A stretch of DNA of 64,000 nucleotides from Umezawaea sp049997955 (GCA_049997955.1 JAEBDY010000015.1:62001-126000); one strand, 5' to 3'. Positions 16,450-25,907 are shown, counted from the first letter of the stretch. Numbers and translations: made by a program. The notes: generated from the letters alone by a model not told the origin.

Positions 16450-18978
16450 CTACTCGTAAGAGATCGCGTTCAGCACGTTGAGCCTGGCCGCGCGGATCGC
16501 GGGCAGGATCGCCGCGACCACGCCGACGACCACGGCCGCCGCCAGGTAGGTACCCATTTGCGCCCACGGGAACCCGAGTTCGGTGATCCCCTCGTTCTTG
16601 AGCGCCTTGACCACGGCCACCCCGAGCCCGGTGCCGACCACGATGCCCAGCAGCGCGCCGAACACCGAGATCACCACCGACTCTACGGTGATCATCCGCA
16701 TGATCTGCGACCGGCGCATCCCGATCGCCCGCAGCAGCCCCAGCTCACGGGTCCGCTCGATGACCGACAGGGCCAGGGTGTTGACCACGCCGAGCACGGC
16801 GATCAGGATCGCCAGCGCGAGCAGGACCTGCACCATGAGCAGCACCGTGTCGAGCTGCGCGGCCTGCTGCTTCACGTAGGCGCTGCGGTCCTGCACGCTG
16901 ATCTCGGGGTTGTCCGCGAACAGCGGTTCGAGCCCGCGCCGCACGTCGGCGACGGACGCGCCCGCCGCGGTCTTGGCGAACCCGTCGGTCAGCCTGGCCT
17001 GCGAGAAGTCCGCTGCCGCGGCGCCGGCGAGCTGGATGCCGTCCATCACGCCGTTCTTGGCGTAGAGCACGGCCACCGTGTAGGTCTGCGGCTCGCCCTT
17101 GCTCAGCTGCACGGTCACGGTGCCGCCGACACCGACGTTCTTCTCCCTGGCGGTCTCCTCGGCCATGGCGACGGTCTTGCCGGTCACGGCGTCGAAGGAG
17201 CCGCCGGTGGCCTGGAGGCCGAAGAGCCGCTGCATGGCCGGGAAGTCGGTGACGGCCTGGAGGTACTGCCGCTCCCCGTCGACCACGGCGTGGTCGGAGT
17301 AGAACCCGAAGGCGGACTCGACGCCGGGCGTTGCCTTCACCCGCTCCAGCGCCTCGGGCTCGAACGTGGCCCGCTGCTCGCCGGAGATGATCAGGTCGGC
17401 GGAGATCTGCGTGTCGGCCACCTTGGTGATGCTGGCGGTCGCCGAGGTCAGGATGATGCTCACGCCGGTGATCAGCGCGATGCCGACCATGAGCGCGGCG
17501 GCGGTGATGGCCGTGCGGCGCGGGTTGCGCGCGGAGTTGCGGCGACCCAGCGTGCCCGGCATCGACCACGACAGCAGCCCGCCGATGACCGCGACGACCG
17601 GCTTGCTGATCAACGGCGTCAGCAGCGCGACGCCGAGGAACGCGACGAGGATGCCCGAGAAGACCATCCACAGCACGGCGTTCGCCAGGCCGATGCCCAG
17701 CACCGTGCCGCCCGCGGCGGACAGGACGGCGCCCGCGATGGTCGGCCCGGTCAGCGGTCGGTCCGGCGTGGCGGCTTCGCGCATCGCCGCGACCGGCGCG
17801 ATCCGCGAGGCCCTGATCGCCGGGAACACCGACGCGGCCATGGTGACCAGGATGCCGACGGCGAACGAGGAGATCACCGCGGCGGCCGGGAGGCCGGTGC
17901 TCGCGAGTTGCAGGCTGCCGCCGCCGAACGTGGCGAACAGCTGGGCCAGGAGCGCGCCGACGCCGACACCGGCGCCGAGGCCGACGACGGAGGCGATCAC
18001 GCCGATCACCAGCGCCTCCAGCACCACGGACACCATCATCTGGCGGCGGCTCGCGCCCATGGCCCGCATCAGCGCGAGCTCCCTGGTCCGCTGCGCCACG
18101 ATGATGGAGAAGGTGTTGAAGATGATGAACGTGCCGACGAACAGGGCGATCCCGGCGAAGCCGAGCAGGATGTAGTTGAAGAACTTCAGGCCCTCGCCGA
18201 TGGAGTCGGTCTGCGCCTTCGCCAGTTCCGCGCCGGTCTTCACCTGGTAGTCGGCGCCGATCGCGGTGGCGATCCGCTCGCGCAGGACGTCCTGGGACAC
18301 GCCCGCGGCGGCCTGGACCGTGATGGTGCTGAACGTGTCCGGCTCGCCGAGCAGCACGCGGTGCGCGGTGGCGGGCGAGAAGCTCATGCTCATCTCGCCG
18401 CCCAGCGAGTCGCGGTTGCCCTGGTAGCCGTAGATCCCGACAACCTCGAAGGTCTCCTTGGGCAGCGACGTCAGCACGGCGACGTCGTCGCCGACGGCGA
18501 ACCCGCCGGACTTGGCGAGGAACCCGCCGAGCACGACCTCGCGGTCACCCGTCGGGGCGCGCCCCTCGCGCAGCACCCGCTGCCCGGACAGGTCCTCGTT
18601 CCACGCGTCGCCGAACCTCGGAGCCCCGCTGGTGGTCAGCACCTTGCCGTTCTTGCCGATCGCACGGGCCGAGCCCGCCACGTCGCCGGTCACGGCCCCC
18701 ACGCCCGGCACGGACCGGACGGTGTCCAGGGTGGACGCGGGCAGCGTGGCGACGGCGGCGTCCAGTTCGGCGTCGCCGCCTCCGGTCTTGGGCCTCACGC
18801 TCACCTGCGCGTCGATTCCGGTGTAGACGCTGGAGAACAGCGAGGTGAACGACCGGTCGAGCGTGTCGGTCAGCACGAACGAGCCCGACACGAACATCAC
18901 GCCGAGCACCACGGCCATCCCGGACAGCACGAGCCGCAGCTTGCGCGCCATCAGGCTCTTGAGCGTCGCCCTGATCAT
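16450..18978 (-). CDS. ABC transporter permease, FtsX/MacB-like
   Basis: A permease of 842 aa with the arrangement of duplicated ABC3 permeases: N-terminal helix (LRLVLSGMAVVLGVMFVSGS), large extracytoplasmic domain (about 45-250), three helices, a linker, another single helix, second extracytoplasmic domain and three C-terminal helices ending near the RLNVLNAISYE tail. The ATG at 18978 overlaps the ATPase stop by 4 nt. Such permeases with a LolD-type ATPase export lipoproteins, lipids, peptides or drugs; the cargo is not evident here. Confidence 0.88.
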   Translation of the reverse strand: MIRATLKSLMARKLRLVLSGMAVVLGVMFVSGSFVLTDTLDRSFTSLFSSVYTGIDAQVSVRPKTGGGDAELDAAVATLPASTLDTVRSVPGVGAVTGDVAGSARAIGKNGKVLTTSGAPRFGDAWNEDLSGQRVLREGRAPTGDREVVLGGFLAKSGGFAVGDDVAVLTSLPKETFEVVGIYGYQGNRDSLGGEMSMSFSPATAHRVLLGEPDTFSTITVQAAAGVSQDVLRERIATAIGADYQVKTGAELAKAQTDSIGEGLKFFNYILLGFAGIALFVGTFIIFNTFSIIVAQRTRELALMRAMGASRRQMMVSVVLEALVIGVIASVVGLGAGVGVGALLAQLFATFGGGSLQLASTGLPAAAVISSFAVGILVTMAASVFPAIRASRIAPVAAMREAATPDRPLTGPTIAGAVLSAAGGTVLGIGLANAVLWMVFSGILVAFLGVALLTPLISKPVVAVIGGLLSWSMPGTLGRRNSARNPRRTAITAAALMVGIALITGVSIILTSATASITKVADTQISADLIISGEQRATFEPEALERVKATPGVESAFGFYSDHAVVDGERQYLQAVTDFPAMQRLFGLQATGGSFDAVTGKTVAMAEETAREKNVGVGGTVTVQLSKGEPQTYTVAVLYAKNGVMDGIQLAGAAAADFSQARLTDGFAKTAAGASVADVRRGLEPLFADNPEISVQDRSAYVKQQAAQLDTVLLMVQVLLALAILIAVLGVVNTLALSVIERTRELGLLRAIGMRRSQIMRMITVESVVISVFGALLGIVVGTGLGVAVVKALKNEGITELGFPWAQMGTYLAAAVVVGVVAAILPAIRAARLNVLNAISYE

Positions 18979-19736
18979 CGCGCGACCACGCCGTCGAGGT
19001 TCTTCATGGTGTCCAGGACGGCTTCGGCGGTCGGCTCGAACAGCTCGCTCACGATCCGGCCGTCGGCCAGGAAGATCACGCGGTCCGAGTAGGACGCGGC
19101 GTTCGCGTCGTGCGTCACCATCACCACGGTCTGGCCGAACTCCTGCGCGGACCGCTGGAGGAACCCGAGCACCTCGGCGCCCGACTTCGAGTCCAGGTTT
19201 CCGGTCGGCTCGTCGGCGAACACCACGTCGGGCCTGCTGACCAGCGCGCGGGCGCACGCCACGCGCTGCTGCTGGCCGCCGGAGAGCTGGGTGGGCCGGT
19301 GGCCGAGCCGGTCGCGCAGCCCGACGGTGTCGATGACCGTGTCGAACCACTCGCGGTCCACCTTGCGGCCGCCGATCGCCAGCGGCAGCACGATGTTCTC
19401 CTCCGCGGTCAGCGTCGGCAGCAGGTTGAACTGCTGGAAGATGAAGCCGACCTTCGTGCGTCTCAGGTCCGTCAGGGCCTTGTCCTTCAACCCGGTCACC
19501 TTGGTGTCCCCGACGAACACCTCACCGGAGTCGACGTCGTCGAGCCCGGCCAGGCAGTGCATGAGCGTCGACTTGCCGGACCCCGAGGGCCCCATGATCG
19601 CGGTGAACCGCCCCCGCTCGATCTCCACCGTGACGCCGTCGAGCGCCGTCACGGTCGCCTCCCCGGATCCGTAGACCTTCGTCACGCCAACGGCCCTGGC
19701 CGCCACGGTCGTCGCCGTCCGCATCGTCGCTGTCAC
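18975..19736 (-). CDS. ABC transporter ATP-binding protein (MacB/LolD type)
   Basis: The 253-aa ATPase has Walker A MGPSGSGKSTLMHCLAGLD, Q-loop FIFQQFNLLPTLTAEENI, signature LSGGQQQRVACARAL, Walker B VVFADEPTGNLDS and switch MVTHDANAAS. It is the first gene of a two- or three-gene operon with the permease (4-nt overlap) and probably the EcsC gene. The 275-nt upstream gap to the TetR gene should hold its promoter, but no convincing -35/-10 pair could be picked. Confidence 0.92.
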   Translation of the reverse strand: MTATMRTATTVAARAVGVTKVYGSGEATVTALDGVTVEIERGRFTAIMGPSGSGKSTLMHCLAGLDDVDSGEVFVGDTKVTGLKDKALTDLRRTKVGFIFQQFNLLPTLTAEENIVLPLAIGGRKVDREWFDTVIDTVGLRDRLGHRPTQLSGGQQQRVACARALVSRPDVVFADEPTGNLDSKSGAEVLGFLQRSAQEFGQTVVMVTHDANAASYSDRVIFLADGRIVSELFEPTAEAVLDTMKNLDGVVAR

Positions 19737-20011
19737 CGGATCCCCCGTTTTTCCCGCTTGCTGGTGTGTTGGGGAAATCCTGTCGACCGGAGCGGCCCGG
19801 CGCGTCGGGAAGGAGCCCCATCCCGGGCCGGGGGCTACCCCGGAACCAGCTCGGGGTTCAGCCCTGACGATCTACCGGGGACCCCTTCGGTCGAAAGGAG
19901 CGAGGGCGGGTGCGGCACTGCGGGTTCCTCGACTTCTTCGCCACCCCTGCCCGGACGTGGAACGGCAGGCCGCTCCAGGGCTCCGCACTGTCCTGGGGCA
20001 CGCTCACCGCG

Positions 20012-20599
20012 TCATGACCCCAGGTGCGCCAGGGCGTCGAAGGCGCGGTCCACCAGCGTGGGCAGGTCCTCCACGCCGTCGCCCTCCACCCACGTGCCGA
20101 GCGCCGTGGACAGCGCGCCGAGCACCGCCGCGGCGAGGACGCGGAGTTCGAAGGTGATCTCGCCGCCCGCGCGGGCCGCCAGTGCCTCGGCGAACAGCTG
20201 CTGGGTGCTGTCGCCGTTGCGCCACTGGCGGCCGCGCAGCGCCGGCGTGGTGAGGACGAGCCTGGTGCGGACCAGCAGCGCGTCCTTGTCGGTGGCGTAG
20301 ACCTCGCGCATGCCGCCGACGACGGCGTTGCGCAGCGCGGCGAGCGGCCCCAGGTCGGCGGGCTGGCCGCGGATGAGGTCGATCAGGAGGGGGTCGTACT
20401 CGTCGTTCTCCACGACCGCTTCCTTGCCGGGGAAGTAGCGGAAGAACGTCATGTGCGACACGCCGGCGGCCGACGCGATCTGCTCGACCGTGGTCGCGTC
20501 GTAGCCGTTGGCCAGGAACAGCCGCAGCGCGTGCTCCTGGATGGCCTTCCTGGTGCGGGCCTTCCGCTGTTCGCGCAGTCCCGGTGCTGGTGAGCTCAC
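20012..20599 (-). CDS. TetR-family transcriptional regulator
   Basis: A 195-aa protein. The N-terminal TetR helix-turn-helix spans about residues 12-58, with IQEHALRLFLANGYDATTVE followed by QIASAAGVSHMTFFRYFPGKEA. The rest is an alpha-helical ligand-binding domain with a late FELRVLAAAVLGALSTALGTWV helix. Its GTG start overlaps the stop of the flavin monooxygenase gene by 4 nt, so it is the second gene of that transcript and probably autoregulates it. The palindrome at 22053-22084, between the monooxygenase and the divergent SDR, is the likely operator. Confidence 0.88.
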   Translation of the reverse strand: MSSPAPGLREQRKARTRKAIQEHALRLFLANGYDATTVEQIASAAGVSHMTFFRYFPGKEAVVENDEYDPLLIDLIRGQPADLGPLAALRNAVVGGMREVYATDKDALLVRTRLVLTTPALRGRQWRNGDSTQQLFAEALAARAGGEITFELRVLAAAVLGALSTALGTWVEGDGVEDLPTLVDRAFDALAHLGS

Positions 20600-22044
20600 C
20601 CGCCAAGGATGACGGTCAGCCAGGAGTCGAGCGCGTCGGGTGCCTCCCCGCCGCGCCAGCCGAGGTGGCCGTCGGGGCGGACCAGCAGGGTGTCGCCGTC
20701 GGTCGGCAGCACGGTGACGCGCTCCGCCCCCAGCCTCTTGCGGGCCACCGCGGCGCAGGCCTCGCCGCCGAGCAGCACCCAGCGCGTGCCGAGTTCGGCG
20801 TGCAGCCGGGTGGCGGTGCCGTCGGCCCGGACGCACGGGCGGTCCGGGACGCGGTCGCCGGGCCGGGGGGCGCGGCCGAGCCGGTGTCCGCCGAGCGGTC
20901 CGCCGCGGTAGCTGATCTTGAGCTGGGAGGACTTCTCCCAGATCGCCTTCTGCACGAACGGGCGGTTCATCATCGGCACCACCACGTGGTCGCGCAGGAA
21001 CCTGGCCAGGGGTGATTCGCCGACGAACACCTTCGTCATGCCGCTGGTGGACGACAGCACGCCCTCGGCGACGGGCCGCCGCTCGGCCTCGTAGGTGTCG
21101 AGCAGCGAGACCTCGGCGTGGCCGGACGCGACCAGCGCGAGCTTCCACGCCAGGTTCTCCGCGTCGCCGAGGCCGGTGTTCATGCCCTGACCGCCGAACG
21201 GGCTGTGGATGTGGGCGGCGTCGCCCGCGAGCAGGACCCGGCCGCGGCGGTAGGTGTCCGCGAGCCTGCGGTGGAAGCGGAAGCTGGACGTCCACGGGGT
21301 CGACCCGACCACGACGTCCGGCAGCGCCGCCCGGTCGCGCAGCAGGCGGGCCATCGTCTCCGCGACGTCGCCGTCGAAGTCCTCGGGCGCGGGCGCCATG
21401 AGCCGCCACACGCCGCCGGGCAGGGGGAACGCGGCCAGCACGTCCTCGCCGCTGAGCCAGACAGCGACGGCGTCCCGCTCCAGCGGCAGGTCGACGTGCG
21501 CGTCGGCGAGCAGGAACCGCTCGACCAGCGGCGCGCCGGGGAACCCGATGCCCGCGGCCTTGCGGACGGCGCTGTGGGCGCCGTCGCAGCCGATCAGCCA
21601 GTCGGTCCTCGCCTCGCGACCGCCGGTGGTCGTGAGCCGGACCCCGTGCTCGTCCTGGTCGAGGCCCAGCAGCGCGGTGCCCCACTCGACCGCGCCGCCG
21701 AGTTCCGCCAGCCGACGGCGCAACACCTCCTCGATCTCGGCCTGCGAGATCAGCAGGCCGCGCCGCTTCACCAGCTTCGTCACCTGCCCGACCTTCAAGT
21801 CCCCCAACGGTTTCCCGTTGACGTGGATCGCGATCCGACCGATCCCGATCGACCGGTCCGGCAGGTCGCCCAGCGCGCCGAGGCGGTCGAGCACCTCGGT
21901 GCCGCGGGGCTGGAGGCCGAGCGCGCGGGACGTGACCGCCGGTCCCTCCGCCCCGTCGACCACCCGCACCGAAGCGCCCGCGCCCAGCAGGCCGCACGCC
22001 AGGACGAGTCCGGTCGGGCCCGCTCCTACCACCGTGATGTCCAT
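20596..22044 (-). CDS. FAD-dependent aromatic monooxygenase (PheA/TfdB-like)
   Basis: This flavoprotein hydroxylase has 482 aa. The N-terminal ADP-binding motif is VVGAGPTGLVLACGLL. LIGCDGAHSAVRKAAGIGF carries the DG motif that contacts both FAD and NAD(P)H, and LLAGDAAHIHSPFGGQGMN is the GD motif. The C-terminal part is the thioredoxin-like tail typical of the phenol hydroxylase/polyketide hydroxylase group. Substrates are usually phenols, rifamycin-like or tetracycline-like aromatics, so a resistance or detoxification role is plausible. The ATG at 22044 sits exactly before the Rossmann strand. Co-transcribed with the TetR gene and divergent from an SDR. Confidence 0.88.
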   Translation of the reverse strand: MDITVVGAGPTGLVLACGLLGAGASVRVVDGAEGPAVTSRALGLQPRGTEVLDRLGALGDLPDRSIGIGRIAIHVNGKPLGDLKVGQVTKLVKRRGLLISQAEIEEVLRRRLAELGGAVEWGTALLGLDQDEHGVRLTTTGGREARTDWLIGCDGAHSAVRKAAGIGFPGAPLVERFLLADAHVDLPLERDAVAVWLSGEDVLAAFPLPGGVWRLMAPAPEDFDGDVAETMARLLRDRAALPDVVVGSTPWTSSFRFHRRLADTYRRGRVLLAGDAAHIHSPFGGQGMNTGLGDAENLAWKLALVASGHAEVSLLDTYEAERRPVAEGVLSSTSGMTKVFVGESPLARFLRDHVVVPMMNRPFVQKAIWEKSSQLKISYRGGPLGGHRLGRAPRPGDRVPDRPCVRADGTATRLHAELGTRWVLLGGEACAAVARKRLGAERVTVLPTDGDTLLVRPDGHLGWRGGEAPDALDSWLTVILGG

Positions 22045-22052
22045 GACCAAAG

Positions 22053-22084
22053 TGTTACTCACTATCAATTGATAGTCAATAACA
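22053..22084. promoter_or_regulatory. Palindromic operator, probable TetR binding site
   Basis: The core ACTATCAATTGATAGT (22061-22076) is a perfect 16-nt palindrome. It is extended by matching outer arms (TGTTA at 22053-22057 and TAACA at 22080-22084) with two mismatched pairs between. It stands out as AT-rich against the GC-rich background and lies between the divergent starts at 22044 and 22111. Size and symmetry fit a TetR dimer site; the adjacent TetR gene is the natural candidate. TTGACT (complement of 22074-22079) inside it could serve as -35 for the monooxygenase. Confidence 0.75.
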
Positions 22085-22110
22085 GTTTGTGGGGGTGGTT
22101 GACTTCGACC

Positions 22111-22866
22111 ATGACAGGAGCACTGGTGACGGGTGGGGCGCGCGGGGTCGGGGCGGCCGTGGCGAGGGCGTTGGCCGAGGCGGGGATGACCGTGGCGGTG
22201 CACGCGCGGGCGGACCTGGCCGCGGCGGAGGCCGTCGTGGCGGCGCTGCCCGGTGACGGGCACGTGGTCGTGAGCGGCGACCTGGCCGACCCGGACGGCG
22301 TCAGGGCGTTCGTCGCGGAGGCCGTCGCCGCGCTGGGCGACGTCGACGTGCTGGTCAACAACGCCGCGATCTACACCGAGCAGCCGCTGCCGAGCACCTC
22401 CTACGACGAGTGGATCGCGCAGTGGCGGCGGATCATCGACGTCAACGTGCTCGGCACGGCCAACGTGACGTGGTGCTTCGTCGACCACCTCCGCACCCGG
22501 CACCGGGGCCCGGCGGGCGCGCGGATCATCACCGTCGGGTCGCGCGGGGCCTACCGCGGTGAACCGGACGCGCCCGCGTACGGCGCCTCGAAGGCCGCCG
22601 TGCACTCGCTCACACAGTCGCTCGCGGTGTCACTGGCCCCGCTGGGCGTCGCCGTGACGGCCGTGGCGCCGGGCTTCGTCGACACCGACCTGACCCGCGA
22701 CGTCCTGACCGGTGACCGCGGGGCCGCGATCCGCGCGCAGAGCCCGTTCGGCCGCGTCGCCGTCCCCGACGACGTCGCCTCGGCCGTGGCGTGGCTCGCC
22801 ACCCCCGGCGCGGGCTGGGCGAGCGGCGCGGTCATCGACCTGAACGGCGCGTCCCACCTGAGGTAG
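22111..22866 (+). CDS. Short-chain dehydrogenase/reductase
   Basis: A classical SDR of 251 aa. Cofactor motif VTGGARGVGAAVARAL, the NNAAIY motif in VLVNNAAIY, catalytic Ser in VGSRGAYRG and the YGASK active-site Tyr/Lys (Y-x-x-x-K) are all present, followed by VAPGFVDTDLTRDV. The sequence near the first helix suggests NADP(H). It is divergent from the TetR/monooxygenase operon across the palindromic operator, so it is probably co-regulated with it, perhaps acting on the same aromatic substrate. Substrate unknown. Confidence 0.9.
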   Translation: MTGALVTGGARGVGAAVARALAEAGMTVAVHARADLAAAEAVVAALPGDGHVVVSGDLADPDGVRAFVAEAVAALGDVDVLVNNAAIYTEQPLPSTSYDEWIAQWRRIIDVNVLGTANVTWCFVDHLRTRHRGPAGARIITVGSRGAYRGEPDAPAYGASKAAVHSLTQSLAVSLAPLGVAVTAVAPGFVDTDLTRDVLTGDRGAAIRAQSPFGRVAVPDDVASAVAWLATPGAGWASGAVIDLNGASHLR

Positions 22867-23236
22867 CCGCGACCCGCCACCGCTCGGCCCGCTTGGCGAC
22901 GGCGTAGGTGTAGCCGATGGACGCGAACAGCAGCGGCATGACGGCGACCGCGAGCGGCGCGCCCACCCCGAACAACTCGGCCGACCCGAGCCGCGCCCCG
23001 ACCGCCCACACCGGAACGCCGACCATGCCCACGGCCAGCCCGCCCCAGAGCAGCACCATGACCGTCAGCCACAAGGGCTTGCACAGCAGCAGATCGACCG
23101 GTCCACGACGGGGCGGCGGCGCGTCCGCGTCGACCTCGATCGCCGTGGGCAGCCCGGAGGCGTGCCCGAACCAGGTGGGCCACTGCTCGACGACGTAGCT
23201 CAGCACTTCACGACGGGGAGCGGACTCGTTCGCCAT
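22832..23236 (-). CDS. Hypothetical membrane protein
   Basis: Predicted at 134 aa with two hydrophobic helices (about 55-75, LWLTVMVLLWGGLAVGMVGV, and about 87-108) and a basic C-terminal tail. The N-terminal part (REVLSYVVEQWPTWFGHASG) is soluble and Trp-rich. The last 35 nt overlap the convergent SDR gene, so the C-terminal residues may be partly a by-product of that overlap. No family recognised. Confidence 0.5.
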   Translation of the reverse strand: MANESAPRREVLSYVVEQWPTWFGHASGLPTAIEVDADAPPPRRGPVDLLLCKPLWLTVMVLLWGGLAVGMVGVPVWAVGARLGSAELFGVGAPLAVAVMPLLFASIGYTYAVAKRAERWRVAATSGGTRRSGR

Positions 23237-23353
23237 GGCGGGCAACCTACTCCTCCTTGTGCGATGTGGACATCATCGGTCGAAACGGACGATGCCCGTT
23301 GTGCGGCACGGGATCGGGGCGCGGTCCACCGGCTCCGGGATTACCGTCGGGGC

Positions 23354-23872
23354 ATGAGCACCGAGACGAGCACCGCACTGCTGGTCGACGCACTGGACCG
23401 GGTGCGCGACGTGGTCCACCAGGTCGCCGACGGGCTGTCGGCCGACCAACTGGCGCACCGGGTCGACGGCACCGCCAACTCCATCGGCTGGCTCCTGTGG
23501 CACCTGACCCGCGTGCAGGACGACCACGTCGCGGGGGTCGCGGGCACCGAGCAGGTGTGGACCGCGCAGGGGTGGGCGCGCAAGTTCGACCTGCCCTTCG
23601 ACGACGCCGACATCGGTTACGGCCACGACTCCGGCAGCGTCGACGCGGTCCGCGTGTCCTCGGCAGGCCTGCTGGTGGGCTACCACGACGCCGTGCACCG
23701 GGCGTCCACCGACCACGTGCGCGGGTTGTCCGAAGCCGACTTCGACCGGGTCGTGGACGAGCGCTGGGACCCGCCGGTGACGCTGGCGGTCCGCCTGGTC
23801 AGCGTCGTGTCCGACGACCTCCAGCACGCGGGCCAGGCGGCGTTCGCGCGCGGCCTGCTCGACGCCGGTTGA
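23354..23872 (+). CDS. DinB/DUF664-type mycothiol transferase
   Basis: The 172-aa four-helix-bundle protein has the metal-site histidines of the DinB superfamily: one in IGWLLWHLTRVQDDH, one in YHDAVHRA and one in DDLQHAGQAAFARGL. In actinomycetes this DUF664 group contains mycothiol-dependent S-transferases, including the detoxifying and maleylpyruvate isomerase-like enzymes. It is monocistronic here. The ATG at 23354 follows GTCGGGGC, a weak RBS. The substrate is not known. Confidence 0.85.
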   Translation: MSTETSTALLVDALDRVRDVVHQVADGLSADQLAHRVDGTANSIGWLLWHLTRVQDDHVAGVAGTEQVWTAQGWARKFDLPFDDADIGYGHDSGSVDAVRVSSAGLLVGYHDAVHRASTDHVRGLSEADFDRVVDERWDPPVTLAVRLVSVVSDDLQHAGQAAFARGLLDAG

Positions 23873-24079
23873 CCCCGACACGGTGTCAGGCCGTAGAACC
23901 GCGTCCCCGACACGGGATGAGGACGCGCTGGGCGCGAAGGTGGCATCGCACACGGTGTGGTCGCGGCACTTCGAGAACGTCGACGTGCTGCTCCGCCCGA
24001 CGAACTCCACACCCGCGTTCCCGCACGACACCAGGCCGTTCATCGAGCGAACCCGCCTGACCGGCCACGCTCCCAGCCC

Positions 24080-25207
24080 TCAACGGCGCTTTTCCAGCCA
24101 GGACCCCCACCGCTCCAGTCCCTCCCCCGGCGAGAACCGCCCGACCCCGACGCGGAACCGGTCCGTCGGCGTAGGGGTCAACTCTGAGCGGTAGATGCTC
24201 GCCGGCAGCAGCAGGACGCCTTCCTGCTCCACGAGGTCGGCGCACATCGCCTCGACGCCGTCGGAACCGAGGTAGCGCGGGTACGCGACGCAGCCTCCCT
24301 GCGGCGGCGCCCACTCGAACAGGTCGGGGAAGCGGGTGAAGAACGCGTCGAACACCGGCAGGTTCTCGGCGATGATCGCGCGGTTGCGCCCCAGCACCCT
24401 GTCCCGCGCCCGCAGGGCGATCAGCGCCAGCACCTCGCTCGGCGCGGAGTTGCAGATCGACGTGTAGTGCTTCGCACCGTCCAACCTGGACAGCACGGCC
24501 CGGTCGCGGCAGGCGATCCAGCCGATCCGCAGCCCCGGCAGCCCGTACGCCTTGGACATCACGTTCAACGACAGCGCGGTCGGCGACAGGTCGGCGGCCT
24601 GCGGCAGCGCGGGCCCGGTCTCCAGGCCGCGGTAGACCTCGTCGCTGAACAGCCGGATCCCGCGCTCGTCGCACAGCCGCACGAGCCGCGTCCACGTGGC
24701 GAGGTCCGGCACGGCTCCGGTGGGGTTGTTGGGGAAGTTGACCGACACCATCCGCGTGGTCGGCCGCAGCGCCGCCTCGACGGCGTCCACGTCGAGCGCC
24801 CAGTCCTCGTCCGCGCGCAGCGCGACCCCGGTCACCTCGCACAGCGACAGCGGGATCGTCTCGGCGGCCTGGTAGTTCGGCGTGATCACCACGACGTGGT
24901 CGCCGGGGTCGAGCAGCGTCGTCATCGCGAGGTACAGCGCCTCCTCCGCCCCGGCGAAGCACAGGACCTCCTCCGCGGCCACGTGGTCGTAGGTGTCCGC
25001 GATCGCCTCGCGCAGCGCGGGCAGGCCGTAGGTCTCGCCGTAGCCCAGGTGCAGCGACTCCCACCGCTCACGGCCGTCGTCGTCGGCCAGCGCCAGGAGT
25101 TCGGCCAGCGACAGGGTTTGCGCGTCGGAGGCGGTCAGGTGGTAGCGGGCGGCGAACTCCCAGCGGGTGAAGTGCTTCTCCAGCCGGAACTCGGGAAGGG
25201 ACGGCAT
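24080..25207 (-). CDS. PLP-dependent class I/II aminotransferase
   Basis: The protein is 375 aa with fold type I aminotransferase landmarks: LHLGYGETYGLPALREAIA, the substrate-binding VNFPNNPTGAVP, LFSDEVYRGLE with the PLP-contacting Asp and Tyr, and the Schiff-base lysine in NVMSKAYGLPGLRIGW. RVGVGRFSPGEGLERW near the C terminus supplies the carboxylate-binding Arg. It resembles a small actinobacterial/pseudomonad subgroup rather than a named biosynthetic enzyme, so donor and acceptor are unknown. It is divergent from alkB with 76 nt between starts. Confidence 0.85.
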   Translation of the reverse strand: MPSLPEFRLEKHFTRWEFAARYHLTASDAQTLSLAELLALADDDGRERWESLHLGYGETYGLPALREAIADTYDHVAAEEVLCFAGAEEALYLAMTTLLDPGDHVVVITPNYQAAETIPLSLCEVTGVALRADEDWALDVDAVEAALRPTTRMVSVNFPNNPTGAVPDLATWTRLVRLCDERGIRLFSDEVYRGLETGPALPQAADLSPTALSLNVMSKAYGLPGLRIGWIACRDRAVLSRLDGAKHYTSICNSAPSEVLALIALRARDRVLGRNRAIIAENLPVFDAFFTRFPDLFEWAPPQGGCVAYPRYLGSDGVEAMCADLVEQEGVLLLPASIYRSELTPTPTDRFRVGVGRFSPGEGLERWGSWLEKRR

Positions 25208-25283
25208 GTTCTGGACGCTACTTCCTGATTGGACAGAATGCCCAGGGTCGAACACCCGTTCGACCTGGGTTACGCTGCCCGGC

Positions 25284-25907
25284 ATGTCGGGACCGGTGCA
25301 GGCGTCGCTGTTCGACGACTCGGAGGCCGTCGGACTCCGAGCGCTGACGGTGCGGCGGACGGAACTCGGCGGCGGCGCGTGGGTCGACGTGCGGCCGGGC
25401 TGGCTCACCGGGGCGACGGACCTGTTCACCGACCTGGCCGAGTCCGTGCCGTGGGTCGCCGAGCGGCGGCAGATGTACGACCGGGTCGTGGACGTGCCGC
25501 GCCTGCTGTGCTTCTACGACGAGCGCGCGCCGCTGCCGCACCCCGTGCTCACCGAGGCCAGGGCGGCGCTGAGCGAGCACTACGCGGCCGAACTGGGCGA
25601 GCCGTTCCGCACCGCGGGCCTCTGCTACTACCGCGACGGGCGCGACAGCGTGGCGTGGCACGGCGACACGATCGGCCGAGGCGCCACCGAGGACACGATG
25701 ATCGCGATCGTGTCCGTCGGCGCGGCGCGCTCCCTGCTGCTGCGGCCGCGCGGCGGCGGCGAGGTCGTGCGGCACGCGCTGGGCCACGGCGACCTGATCG
25801 TCATGGGCGGCTCGTGCCAGCGGACGTGGGAGCACGCGGTCCCGAAGACCGCGAAGCCGGTCGGGCCGCGCGTCAGCATCCAGTTCCGGCCGCGCGGAGT
25901 GCGCTGA
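25284..25907 (+). CDS. alkB: AlkB-like Fe(II)/2-oxoglutarate dioxygenase
   Basis: A 207-aa protein for oxidative demethylation of alkylated DNA/RNA bases. Seen are the 2OG-Fe site HxD in VAWHGDTIG, the distal His in RTWEHAVPKT, and the 2-oxoglutarate-binding Arg pair near GPRVSIQFRPRG. The LCYYRDGRDSVAWH lead-in is typical of AlkB. Length and order fit bacterial AlkB. It starts 76 nt from the divergent aminotransferase and looks monocistronic. Repair function is by family; specificity for m1A/m3C is not tested. Confidence 0.88.
   Translation: MSGPVQASLFDDSEAVGLRALTVRRTELGGGAWVDVRPGWLTGATDLFTDLAESVPWVAERRQMYDRVVDVPRLLCFYDERAPLPHPVLTEARAALSEHYAAELGEPFRTAGLCYYRDGRDSVAWHGDTIGRGATEDTMIAIVSVGAARSLLLRPRGGGEVVRHALGHGDLIVMGGSCQRTWEHAVPKTAKPVGPRVSIQFRPRGVR

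Noticed and set aside
13791..16481. Very long open frame on the + strand opposite pgm and EcsC
   Set aside because: It is Arg/His/Gly-rich shadow of two well-supported minus-strand genes; high GC removes stops.
23883..24194. Frames between the DinB and aminotransferase genes on both strands
   Set aside because: They run into the aminotransferase or DinB coding regions and show no family or RBS.
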